Of a DNA stretch of 12,772 bases, positions 7,127-12,772 are shown one piece after another. The notes below the pieces were generated by a model, which saw nothing but the letters and a program-made list of their open reading frames with translations, made no database searches and was not told the DNA's origin. The position numbers were made by a program, and so were the translations under genes. Within the stretch, counting starts at the first letter, position 1, and each line of letters opens with the position of its first letter. This DNA comes from Bacteroidales bacterium UBA2939 (GTDB lineage Bacteria; Bacteroidota; Bacteroidia; Bacteroidales; P3), in NCBI GenBank assembly GCA_002349055.1, contig DECD01000022.1, forward strand, positions 33,342 through 46,113. The letters run 5' to 3'.

Positions 7127-8773
7127 ATGAAAAAATTAACAATCTTTGTTATGGCTATTTCAATGTTAGCCGCCGTCGGCTGCAAAGGCAAACAGGCAAC
7201 CGAACAGGACCAACCAAAATCGGAAATTCAGCAGAAAGTGGACGAGTATGCCGAGTTCGAACTGAAGTCGGACCTCATCCAGAACCTCTCCGCCAACGAG
7301 AAGGAACTGGTGAAAATCTTCATCGAAATCGGTAAGGTGATGGATGAAATCTACTGGGACGAGTATTTCGGCAACGCCAACCGTGCCAGCCTCGACACCA
7401 TCAGCGACCCCGCCATCCGCGCCTTCGCCAACATCCAGTACGGCGCCTGGGACCGCCTCGACAGCGAGAAACCCTTCATCCCCGGCTATGGCGAGCGTCC
7501 CGCCGGCTGCAACTTCTACCCCGTCGACATGACCAAGGAGGAGTTCGACGCCCTGAAAGATCCGCTGAAAAACAGCGAGTACAGCGTCATCCGCCGCGAC
7601 TCCGAGGGCAAACTCTTCGCCCTGCCCTACCATGAGGCTTACAAGGAGCAGCTCGCCAAGGTCGACGCCCTCCTCGAGAAAGCCATCGCCCTGGCCGAGA
7701 ACCCCGGCCTGAAGAAATACCTCGAGGCTCGCCGCGAGGCTTTCAAGACCGACGACTACTTCAACAGCGACATGGTGTGGATGGACATGAAAGACAGCAA
7801 GCTCGACTTCGTTGTCGGCCCCATCGAGAACTACGACGACGGCATCAACGGCCTGAAATGCAGCCACGAAGCATTCGTGCTGGTCAAGGACGAGCAGTGG
7901 AGCAACGACCTCAGCAAGTTCGCCGCCCTCCTGCCCGAGATGCAGAAACTCCTCCCCTGCGACCCCAAATATAAGAAAGAGGTCCCCGGCACCGACTGCG
8001 ACATCAACGTCTACGACGTGGTCTATTACGCCGGCGACTGCAATGCGGGTTCCAAGACCATCGCCATCAACCTGCCCAACGACGAGCGCGTGCAGCTCAA
8101 GAAAGGCTCCCGCCGCCTCCAGCTCAAGAACGCCATGCAGGCCAAGTTCGACAACATCATGGTGCCCATCGCACAGCTGATGGTCTGCCCCGAGCAGGTC
8201 GACAGCGTGACCTTCAATGCCTTCTTCGGCAACACCTGCTACCATGAGGTGGCCCACGGCCTCGGCATCAAGAACACCGTCACCGGCCGCGGCCCCTGCC
8301 GCCAGGCCCTCGGCGCCCAGTACAGCGCTTGGGAGGAAGCCAAAGCCGACGTCTGCGGCCTCTTCCTCACCGAGCAGCTCATCGAGCGCGGCCTCATCAC
8401 CAACACCACCGTCAACCAGAACTATATCACCTTCATCGCCGGCATCCTCCGCAGCGTCCGCTTCGGTGCCACCGAGGCCCACGGCGTGGCCAACATCATG
8501 TGCTACAACTTCTTCGAGAAGGCCGGTGCCTTCACCCGCAACGCCGACGGCAAGTATGTCATCAATGTCGAGAAAGCCCGCGAGGCCGCCCGTGCCTGGG
8601 CCGCCCTCATCATCGCCATGGAAGGCGAGGGCGACATGGCCGCCGCCAAAGCCTACAGCGACCAGAACGGCAAGATTGGCACCGCCCTCCAGAAAGACCT
8701 CGACGCCATCCGCGACGCCAACATCCCCCGCGACATCGTCTACAAACAGGGTGCCGAAGTGCTCGGTCTCTGA
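7127..8773 (+). CDS. M49-like (dipeptidyl-peptidase III family) zinc peptidase, lipoprotein
   Basis: The 548-residue protein starts with a lipoprotein signal peptide: MKK, a hydrophobic stretch, then AAVGC with the lipidated cysteine at position 19. Residues after C19 are KGK, not the acidic run that exports lipoproteins to the cell surface, so an inner-leaflet or periplasmic location is likely. The zinc site shows H373-E374-V-A-H377 and a second motif E403-E404-A-K-A-D408. The second motif matches the EExxA(D/E) motif of dipeptidyl-peptidase III. Classical M49 enzymes have HELLGH (HEXXGH); this one has the five-residue HEXXH form. M49 enzymes remove dipeptides from the N-terminus of oligopeptides; the specificity here is not known. 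It is shorter than eukaryotic DPP III (about 700 residues). It is flanked by its own promoter and terminator, so it is probably monocistronic. The stop is a tandem TGATAA. Confidence 0.85.
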   Translation: MKKLTIFVMAISMLAAVGCKGKQATEQDQPKSEIQQKVDEYAEFELKSDLIQNLSANEKELVKIFIEIGKVMDEIYWDEYFGNANRASLDTISDPAIRAFANIQYGAWDRLDSEKPFIPGYGERPAGCNFYPVDMTKEEFDALKDPLKNSEYSVIRRDSEGKLFALPYHEAYKEQLAKVDALLEKAIALAENPGLKKYLEARREAFKTDDYFNSDMVWMDMKDSKLDFVVGPIENYDDGINGLKCSHEAFVLVKDEQWSNDLSKFAALLPEMQKLLPCDPKYKKEVPGTDCDINVYDVVYYAGDCNAGSKTIAINLPNDERVQLKKGSRRLQLKNAMQAKFDNIMVPIAQLMVCPEQVDSVTFNAFFGNTCYHEVAHGLGIKNTVTGRGPCRQALGAQYSAWEEAKADVCGLFLTEQLIERGLITNTTVNQNYITFIAGILRSVRFGATEAHGVANIMCYNFFEKAGAFTRNADGKYVINVEKAREAARAWAALIIAMEGEGDMAAAKAYSDQNGKIGTALQKDLDAIRDANIPRDIVYKQGAEVLGL

Positions 8774-8805
8774 TAATTTTTTAACACAATTTTAACTGTT
8801 CACCC

Positions 8806-8836
8806 AAAGGGAGCCTCTTTTCCGGAGGCTCCCTTT
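8806..8836 (+). terminator. rho-independent terminator after the M49-like gene
   Basis: AAAGGGAGCCTC (8806-8817) and GAGGCTCCCTTT (8825-8836) form a perfect 12-bp stem with a 7-nt loop, 32 nt after the stop codon. The T-run is built into the stem end (CCCTTTCT) and is short, so termination may be imperfect, but the stem is strong and well placed. Confidence 0.85.
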
Positions 8837-8873
8837 CTGTGTATCATAGGGTTACCCCAGCCACAAACACCAT

Positions 8874-8938
8874 ACCAACCCCCTACCAACTCCCTATCAA
8901 CTCCTAACCAACTCCTACCACGGTAGGTGTTGATAGGG
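8874..8938. repeat. tandem 11-bp array with an inverted copy at its end
   Basis: Four units of about 11 bp with consensus ACCAACTCCCT occupy 8874-8916 (ACCAACCCCCT, ACCAACTCCCT, ATCAACTCCTA, ACCAACTCCT). The segment TAGGTGTTGATAGGG (8924-8938) is the reverse complement of CCCTATCAACTCCTA (8892-8906) with one mismatch, giving a 15-bp arm around a 17-nt loop. A shorter hairpin with the nearer unit (8910-8918 with 8923-8931) is also possible. The element sits between the M49 terminator and the upxY-like promoter; function unknown. The DNA between 8939 and 9045 shows only a weak CACCC/GGGTG hairpin (8966-8979). Confidence 0.7.
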
Positions 8939-9045
8939 TGTTCTTAGGGCGATTATGTTAAGTAGCACCCAAGGGGGTGGCAACGAGGTGCGACGGGTCT
9001 CCGGCAGCGATAAATGACCGAAAAATAACGGATTTTAAATAATAT

Positions 9046-9077
9046 TTTGTGGAAATATATTTTTTTTTGTATATTTG
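9046..9077 (+). promoter_or_regulatory. promoter of the UpxY-type glycan operon
   Basis: TTTG at 9046-9049 is followed after 20 nt by TATATTTG at 9070-9077, a close match to the Bacteroidota promoter consensus. The surrounding DNA is very AT-rich compared with its neighbours. The spacer contains nine T in a row (9060-9068). Transcription would start near 9084, leaving a leader of about 180 nt before the antiterminator ATG. Confidence 0.75.
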
Positions 9078-9083
9078 CAGTAG

Positions 9084-9265
9084 ACTTTCCTTGTGCCATA
9101 AAAAACGTTAGACACTGGAAATGATAGGGTTGCGGCAACACCCTTGGATAGGGGCGCCCGTAAATCAGAACCTAAAATGCTGATAAACCTGCCAGAAACT
9201 CCAGCTATCATGCTGGAGGAGAGGAAGAATTGCCCCGACCGCAGCCCGCAGACAACCACCCGAAG
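9084..9265 (+). promoter_or_regulatory. structured 5' leader of the UpxY-type operon
   Basis: The predicted leader contains a hairpin with CTCCAGC (9199-9205) and GCTGGAG (9212-9218) around TATCAT. Its right arm covers the GGAGGA at 9215-9220. Another small hairpin, GTTG-CGG-CAAC, lies near 9129-9139. Two tiny ORFs are present: 9121-9183 (20 codons) and 9210-9269 (19 codons), the second ending in an ATGA overlap with the ATG of the antiterminator gene. In Bacteroides capsule operons UpxY proteins act on the 5' leader of their own transcript to prevent early termination, so this leader is the likely target; that is inference. Confidence 0.45.
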
Positions 9266-9817
9266 ATGACCCCGACAAACAGCGTTGCCCCCACCATCGC
9301 CACCACCCAAGACGGCCTGCACTGGTACGCTTTGAAAGTGTTTTACAACAAGGTGCAGCCGCTGATAGCCGACTGCAAGGCGCTAGGAATGGAGTTTTTC
9401 GCTCCCGTCGAGGTGCTTCACTCGCTGCTGTTCCTCCGCTGCACGGAGGCAGAGCTGGGGCGATTTCTGGTGAACCATCACCAGGGGGTGTATGTCTACC
9501 ACCAGGCCGACAGCCGACAGCCGGCGGTGATACGCGACCACGAGATGGAGGTGTTCCGCTTCGTGGTGACGGCTGGGCAACAAGGGCTTACCCTCCTCGG
9601 CGAGGACCGGCCAGAATACCACCTGGGCGACCGCGTGGTGGTGACCGACGGCCCCTTCAAGGGTGCCGAAGGCCATATCAAACGCATCAAGAAGGACCGC
9701 CGTCTGGTGGTGACCATCGCGGGCGTGGTGGCCGTAGCCACAGCCTACATACATCCGTCGATGTTGAAGAAAGTGGAAGCCTCCGACGAATCCGTCGGCA
9801 TATTCAACGAGAGATGA
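9266..9817 (+). CDS. UpxY-family transcription antiterminator (NusG-like)
   Basis: The protein has the NusG-paralogue layout: an N-terminal NGN domain beginning at HWYALKVFYNKV (residues 19-30 from the ATG used here) and a C-terminal KOW domain from about residue 118, with LGDRVVVTDGPFKGAEG and a closing AYIHPSMLKKV. UpxY proteins bind RNA polymerase and allow read-through of the leader of the glycan operon they head. Its position as first gene of a sugar transferase/exporter operon fits exactly. The ATG at 9266 gives 183 residues. A TTG at 9230 would add 12 residues and has a GGAGGA nine nt upstream, so it cannot be excluded. The stop overlaps the next start (ATGA at 9814-9817). No upxZ-like partner gene is seen beside it. 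Confidence 0.88.
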   Translation: MTPTNSVAPTIATTQDGLHWYALKVFYNKVQPLIADCKALGMEFFAPVEVLHSLLFLRCTEAELGRFLVNHHQGVYVYHQADSRQPAVIRDHEMEVFRFVVTAGQQGLTLLGEDRPEYHLGDRVVVTDGPFKGAEGHIKRIKKDRRLVVTIAGVVAVATAYIHPSMLKKVEASDESVGIFNER

Positions 9818-10983
9818 AGAAAGCACTGTTTCATCTTCAGTATGAGTTCGATGGAGAACGAGCCTACTCCGAGCAAGGCACGGAGCAGGGGGCCAAGTTG
9901 TCGGTGGATGCCATCGAGAACGAAGCAGTGCGCAACATTTTGCAAATCACCGCCAAGCTGACGCCCAAGGAGCTCATCAAGTGGCTCAACGCCAACAAGG
10001 AGACCTATCCCGAGATGCTCTTCGTGCCACTGACCACCTCGACCCCCGAGGCACTGCGCTACCGCATGGGCGACCGCCATCCGAAACTGCTCTACCTCAC
10101 CCGCCCGCTGCATACCCAGGAAAACCTCAACGCCTTCTTCTACACTGCAAACGAGCTGCTTGAAGACGGAGCCATCCTCTGCTGCCACTCGATGACGGCG
10201 GCGCTTCGCCGACAGATGCTCAAACAAAAATACCCTTGGGGCATACGCGACATTGTGGTGCTGGCCGACTACCTGTGGAACCGCGTGGCTCCCAAGATGA
10301 AACCGACCCACGAACTCTACTACGAGCTGACGCACGGCAAAAGCCGTACCTTCACCCGCGTGGAAATCCTCGGACGGCTCTACCGCGCAGGTTTCGAGGT
10401 GATTGACGAGCAGTTCCGCAACGGCGAGTTCTTCGTGGTGGCCTGCAAGACCAAGGCACCGGTGAACGACGAGCCACCGCTGGGCTCGCCCATCATCCAC
10501 CTGCGCCGCAAGGGCAAGGACGGCAAAGAGATAGTGGTGCACAAATTCCGCACGATGTACAACTATTCGGAGTACATACAGCCCTATGTGTATCAATACC
10601 AACACCTTCAGAGCGGAGGAAAATTCAAGGACGACTACCGGGTGAGCACCATGGGACGCCTGCTGCGCAAATGCTGGCTCGACGAGCTGCCCATGGTGTG
10701 GAATATGCTGAAGGGCGAGATGAAGCTGGTGGGCGTGAGACCCTTGAGCAAGCAGTATTTCAGCCTCTACACCCCCGAGATGCAGGAACTGCGCACACGC
10801 ACCAAACCCGGGATGCTGCCCCCGTTCTACTATGAGCGGAAGACACCCGATACCCTCGACGAGATTCAGGCCAGCGAGCGCCGCTACCTGGAAGCCTACC
10901 TGAAGCGCCCCTTCGCCACCGACTGGAAATACTTCTGGGGCATCGTCGGGAATATCATTTTTCACAGAAAACATTCGGCATGA
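9814..10983 (+). CDS. initiating-type sugar transferase (PF02397 core) with unusual N-terminal domain
   Basis: The C-terminal part of this 389-residue protein is a bacterial sugar transferase core. It has KFRTM at 244-248, the catalytic D290-E291 in WLDELPMVWNMLKGEM, and LVGVRPLS at 305-312, followed by RTRTKPGMLPPFYYE. Enzymes of this fold transfer phospho-sugar from a UDP-sugar to undecaprenyl phosphate and start glycan assembly. The hydrophobic or re-entrant membrane helix that normally precedes KFRTM is absent; the equivalent region reads SPIIHLRRKGKDGKE. Residues 1 to about 210 form a separate soluble domain; its end (ELYYELTHGKSRTFTRVEILGRL, then GFEVIDE) recalls the C-terminal half of SAM-dependent methyltransferases, which is a weak resemblance. 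The gene is coupled by ATGA overlaps to the antiterminator upstream and the exporter permease downstream. A glycan-chain-initiating role is likely but not certain. Confidence 0.85.
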   Translation: MKKALFHLQYEFDGERAYSEQGTEQGAKLSVDAIENEAVRNILQITAKLTPKELIKWLNANKETYPEMLFVPLTTSTPEALRYRMGDRHPKLLYLTRPLHTQENLNAFFYTANELLEDGAILCCHSMTAALRRQMLKQKYPWGIRDIVVLADYLWNRVAPKMKPTHELYYELTHGKSRTFTRVEILGRLYRAGFEVIDEQFRNGEFFVVACKTKAPVNDEPPLGSPIIHLRRKGKDGKEIVVHKFRTMYNYSEYIQPYVYQYQHLQSGGKFKDDYRVSTMGRLLRKCWLDELPMVWNMLKGEMKLVGVRPLSKQYFSLYTPEMQELRTRTKPGMLPPFYYERKTPDTLDEIQASERRYLEAYLKRPFATDWKYFWGIVGNIIFHRKHSA

Positions 10984-11852
10984 AAGAAGACAACCAAGAC
11001 TGGACAACCGTTATCAAACCGAAAAACAAGCTGCTTGAGGTCAACCTCAAGGAGATATGGGACTATCGCGACTTGTTGACTCTCTTCGTAAAGCGCGACA
11101 TCATCACCAGCTATAAGCAGACCATCCTCGGCCCCCTGTGGTGGATTATCCAACCCATGATGACCGTAATCATGTACATGGTGGTCTTCGGCGGCATTGC
11201 CGGCATCCCGACCGAGGGTGTGCCGCAGCCGCTGTTCTACCTAGGCGGCGTATGTATGTGGCAGTATTTTTCCGACTGTCTGAACAAGACCTCAAACACC
11301 TTCTTGAACAATGCCGGCATCTTCGGCAAAGTCTACTTTCCGCGCTTGATAATGCCTATCGAGAACGTCATCAGCAACCTGATGCGTTTCGGGATACAAC
11401 TGGGTCTGTTCGCCGCGGTGTATGTCATCTATGCCATCATCGGCACCGCAGCATGCCCCAACTGGTATCTGCTGCTCTTCCCGCTGCTTGTGGTGATGAT
11501 GGCCGGACTGGCGCTTGGTTTCGGCATCATCATCTCGTCCATGACGACAAAATACCGCGACCTGCAGATTCTATTCTCCTTCATCGTATCGCTGTGGATG
11601 TATGCCACGCCTATCGTCTATCCGCTCAGTGAGGTAAAAGGCAAGATTGTGGCAGGCTTCGACCTGTATAACATCATGCTCTTCAACCCCGTGACACCCA
11701 TCATCGAGACCTTCAAGCACGGGGCGCTGGGTGCGGGCGAGTTTGTCGGTTGGGGATGGCTGGCCTATAGCTTTGCATTCATGACGGTACTGATTGCCCT
11801 GGGAGTGATTATCTTCAACAAGGTGCAGAGAACCTTCATGGACACCGTGTAA
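10980..11852 (+). CDS. polysaccharide ABC exporter permease (Wzm-like, ABC-2 type)
   Basis: The 290-residue protein shows about six membrane helices (near 50-75, 83-97, 128-155, 162-187, 196-215 and 258-280). It also has the family hallmarks: FVKRDIITSYKQTILGPLWW before the first helix and TKYRDL in the cytoplasmic loop near 190-195. Wzm-type permeases form the channel that moves lipid-linked polysaccharide across the inner membrane together with an ATPase, Wzt. The start codon overlaps the stop of the sugar transferase gene (ATGA at 10980-10983). No Wzt gene follows directly; the next gene begins with zero spacing and is a nucleotidyltransferase. The ATPase may lie beyond the window or elsewhere. 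Confidence 0.92.
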   Translation: MKEDNQDWTTVIKPKNKLLEVNLKEIWDYRDLLTLFVKRDIITSYKQTILGPLWWIIQPMMTVIMYMVVFGGIAGIPTEGVPQPLFYLGGVCMWQYFSDCLNKTSNTFLNNAGIFGKVYFPRLIMPIENVISNLMRFGIQLGLFAAVYVIYAIIGTAACPNWYLLLFPLLVVMMAGLALGFGIIISSMTTKYRDLQILFSFIVSLWMYATPIVYPLSEVKGKIVAGFDLYNIMLFNPVTPIIETFKHGALGAGEFVGWGWLAYSFAFMTVLIALGVIIFNKVQRTFMDTV

Positions 11853-12772
11853 ATGACTACCGAGATTGACATAGCATTTGCGCTGCTGCGCGTGGCCATC
11901 GCGGGAGTTGACAAGGATTCACCTCTCACCTCTCACCTTTCGCCTCTCACCCCAAAGGATTGGTGGAGCCTCTTCCGCCTCTTGCAGCAGAACCATGTCG
12001 TCGCCCTGACGGCCGACACCATGGCGACACTCGACGTGCCGCGCGAAGTGAAGATTCCGTGGCTGGCCGAACGCGACAAGGCCGCCCGCTGGCACCGCTA
12101 TCAACTGGAGGTACAGCAGGAAATTGTCTCGCTCATGGAGCAGCACGGCATCAAGACCTTGGTGCTCAAGGGCACCCACCTCTCGCAATACTACCCCCAG
12201 CCCGAACTGCGCGAGTTCGGCGACCTGGATTTCTATTTCTACGACCAGCACGACGAGGCCGACCGCGTGGCCAAGGAGAAGCTGGGCGCGGATGTAAGAA
12301 ACGACTCGCACCACCACAGCAAATACAACTACCGCGGCGTGACGGTGGAGAGCCACTACGATTTCGTCAACACGCACTTTCCCCGCAGCAACCGCCGCTA
12401 CGAGGCCCTGCTCAAAAAGCATGCCCCCTCCCCCACTTTCGAGGTGCTTTTCCTCCTCCGCCACATGGCCTGCCATTTCGCCGCCAGCCGCATCACGCCG
12501 CGCGACGTGGTGGACTGGACGCTCACCTGCCGGGCGCTGGCCGACAAGGTCGACTGGCAGCTAGTGAAGAAAGCCATCGAAGACTTCGGCATGACCGACT
12601 TCGTCGTTGCCCTCAACACAATCGTTGAAAACCGCTTAGGCACTCAGTCACCCAGCCACTCAGCCACTCAGTCACTCATGGAGCACGACATCGTCTACGG
12701 CAGTGTGGACGACAGCGATGCCGACGGCCCCAGCCGCCTGGGGTGGAAGCTGCACCGATGGCATGCCCTCGC
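11853..12772 (+). CDS. uncharacterised nucleotidyltransferase family protein (PF14907-like), 3' truncated
   Basis: The frame opens with ATG directly after the TAA of the permease gene and stays open to the window end (306 residues visible). LVLKGTHL (K106) and the G123-D124-L-D126 motif in REFGDLDFYFYD match the nucleotidyltransferase fold of the NTP_transf_5 family. Members often occur in polysaccharide loci, but their reaction and substrate are not established. After the catalytic part come HHHSKYNYRGVTVESHYDF and FEVLFLLRHMACHF, typical of the family. Two short-period tandem repeats are embedded: a 7-bp array at residues 22-33 (SPLTSHLSPLTP) and an 8-bp array at about 263-276 (TQSPSHSATQS). 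Neither period is divisible by three, so copy-number change would shift the frame. Codon use elsewhere matches the neighbours. The C-terminus is not in the window. Confidence 0.82.
   Translation, partial: MTTEIDIAFALLRVAIAGVDKDSPLTSHLSPLTPKDWWSLFRLLQQNHVVALTADTMATLDVPREVKIPWLAERDKAARWHRYQLEVQQEIVSLMEQHGIKTLVLKGTHLSQYYPQPELREFGDLDFYFYDQHDEADRVAKEKLGADVRNDSHHHSKYNYRGVTVESHYDFVNTHFPRSNRRYEALLKKHAPSPTFEVLFLLRHMACHFAASRITPRDVVDWTLTCRALADKVDWQLVKKAIEDFGMTDFVVALNTIVENRLGTQSPSHSATQSLMEHDIVYGSVDDSDADGPSRLGWKLHRWHAL
11917..11951. repeat. heptamer array inside the nucleotidyltransferase gene
   Basis: Five consecutive 7-bp units: ATTCACC, TCTCACC, TCTCACC, TTTCGCC, TCTCACC. They encode the low-complexity SPLTSHLSPLTP near the N-terminus. 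This C- and T-rich heptamer peptide pattern is a known microsatellite type in some Bacteroidales genomes. Loss or gain of one unit changes the frame. Confidence 0.85.
12640..12679. repeat. octamer array inside the nucleotidyltransferase gene
   Basis: Five consecutive 8-bp units: GCACTCAG, TCACCCAG, CCACTCAG, CCACTCAG, TCACTCAT (consensus YCACTCAG). They encode GTQSPSHSATQSLM, a hydrophilic insert between the catalytic part and the C-terminal region. Loss or gain of one unit would shift the frame and change or truncate the C-terminus. Confidence 0.85.

Noticed and set aside
7166..8482. 438-codon open frame on the - strand opposite the M49-like gene
   Set aside because: It is a by-product of GC-rich third positions in the + strand gene: the product is Gly/Val/Asp/Leu-rich, has no recognisable motif, and the + strand carries a complete family match with promoter and terminator.
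9745..11007. 420-codon open frame on the - strand opposite the sugar transferase gene
   Set aside because: It overlaps three well supported + strand genes and has no family features.
11960..12628. 222-codon + strand ORF in another frame within the nucleotidyltransferase region
   Set aside because: The product is Arg/Pro/His-rich without motifs, whereas the frame starting at 11853 contains the GDLD nucleotidyltransferase motif and remains open to the window end.

Overview
The window looks like a Bacteroidales (Bacteroidota) chromosome segment. The evidence is four promoters of the Bacteroidota type (TTTG or TTG, about 19-20 nt, then TAnnTTTG), A-rich starts without Shine-Dalgarno sequences, a UpxY-type capsule antiterminator, a Bacteroidota-type soluble sugar transferase, a Bacteroidota M49-type lipoprotein peptidase, and heptamer microsatellites reading LTSHLSPLT. 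The genus cannot be fixed from the sequence. Protein-coding genes are GC-rich at third positions, while the intergenic DNA is AT-rich. All protein genes are on the + strand; only the tRNA is on the - strand.

Region 1 (1-6640) is a tightly packed run. It holds the 3' end of a DegT/WbpE-type sugar aminotransferase, a membrane-anchored WbpM/PglF-type UDP-sugar 4,6-dehydratase, and a five-helix LtaS-like alkaline-phosphatase-superfamily enzyme. Directly behind it are two ATPase genes that match KamB and KamC, the reactivation factors of the B12-dependent lysine 5,6-aminomutase. The first two make amino-deoxy sugars for a surface glycan. The kamBC pair is metabolically unrelated, and its aminomutase (kamDE) is not in the window.

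Region 2 (6641-7126) has no protein gene. It contains five copies of an 11-bp repeat, an outward-facing promoter whose spacer is filled by a perfect 10-3-10 palindrome, a hairpin that can terminate transcription on either strand, tRNA-Ser(GGA) on the - strand with encoded CCA, and divergent overlapping promoters for the tRNA and the next gene.

Region 3 (7127-8836) is a monocistronic M49-like (dipeptidyl-peptidase III family) lipoprotein with the short HEXXH zinc motif, ending at a strong hairpin.

Region 4 (8837-9265) is regulatory: a second 11-bp array with an inverted copy, a promoter with a T9 tract in its spacer, and a leader of roughly 180 nt with hairpins and tiny ORFs.

Region 5 (9266-12772) is a second glycan operon under UpxY-type antitermination: upxY-like gene, initiating-type sugar transferase, Wzm-like export permease, and an uncharacterised nucleotidyltransferase cut by the window end. 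Overlaps of the ATGA type, or zero spacing, join these genes. The nucleotidyltransferase carries 7-bp and 8-bp tandem repeats inside its reading frame, so gain or loss of a unit would shift the frame.
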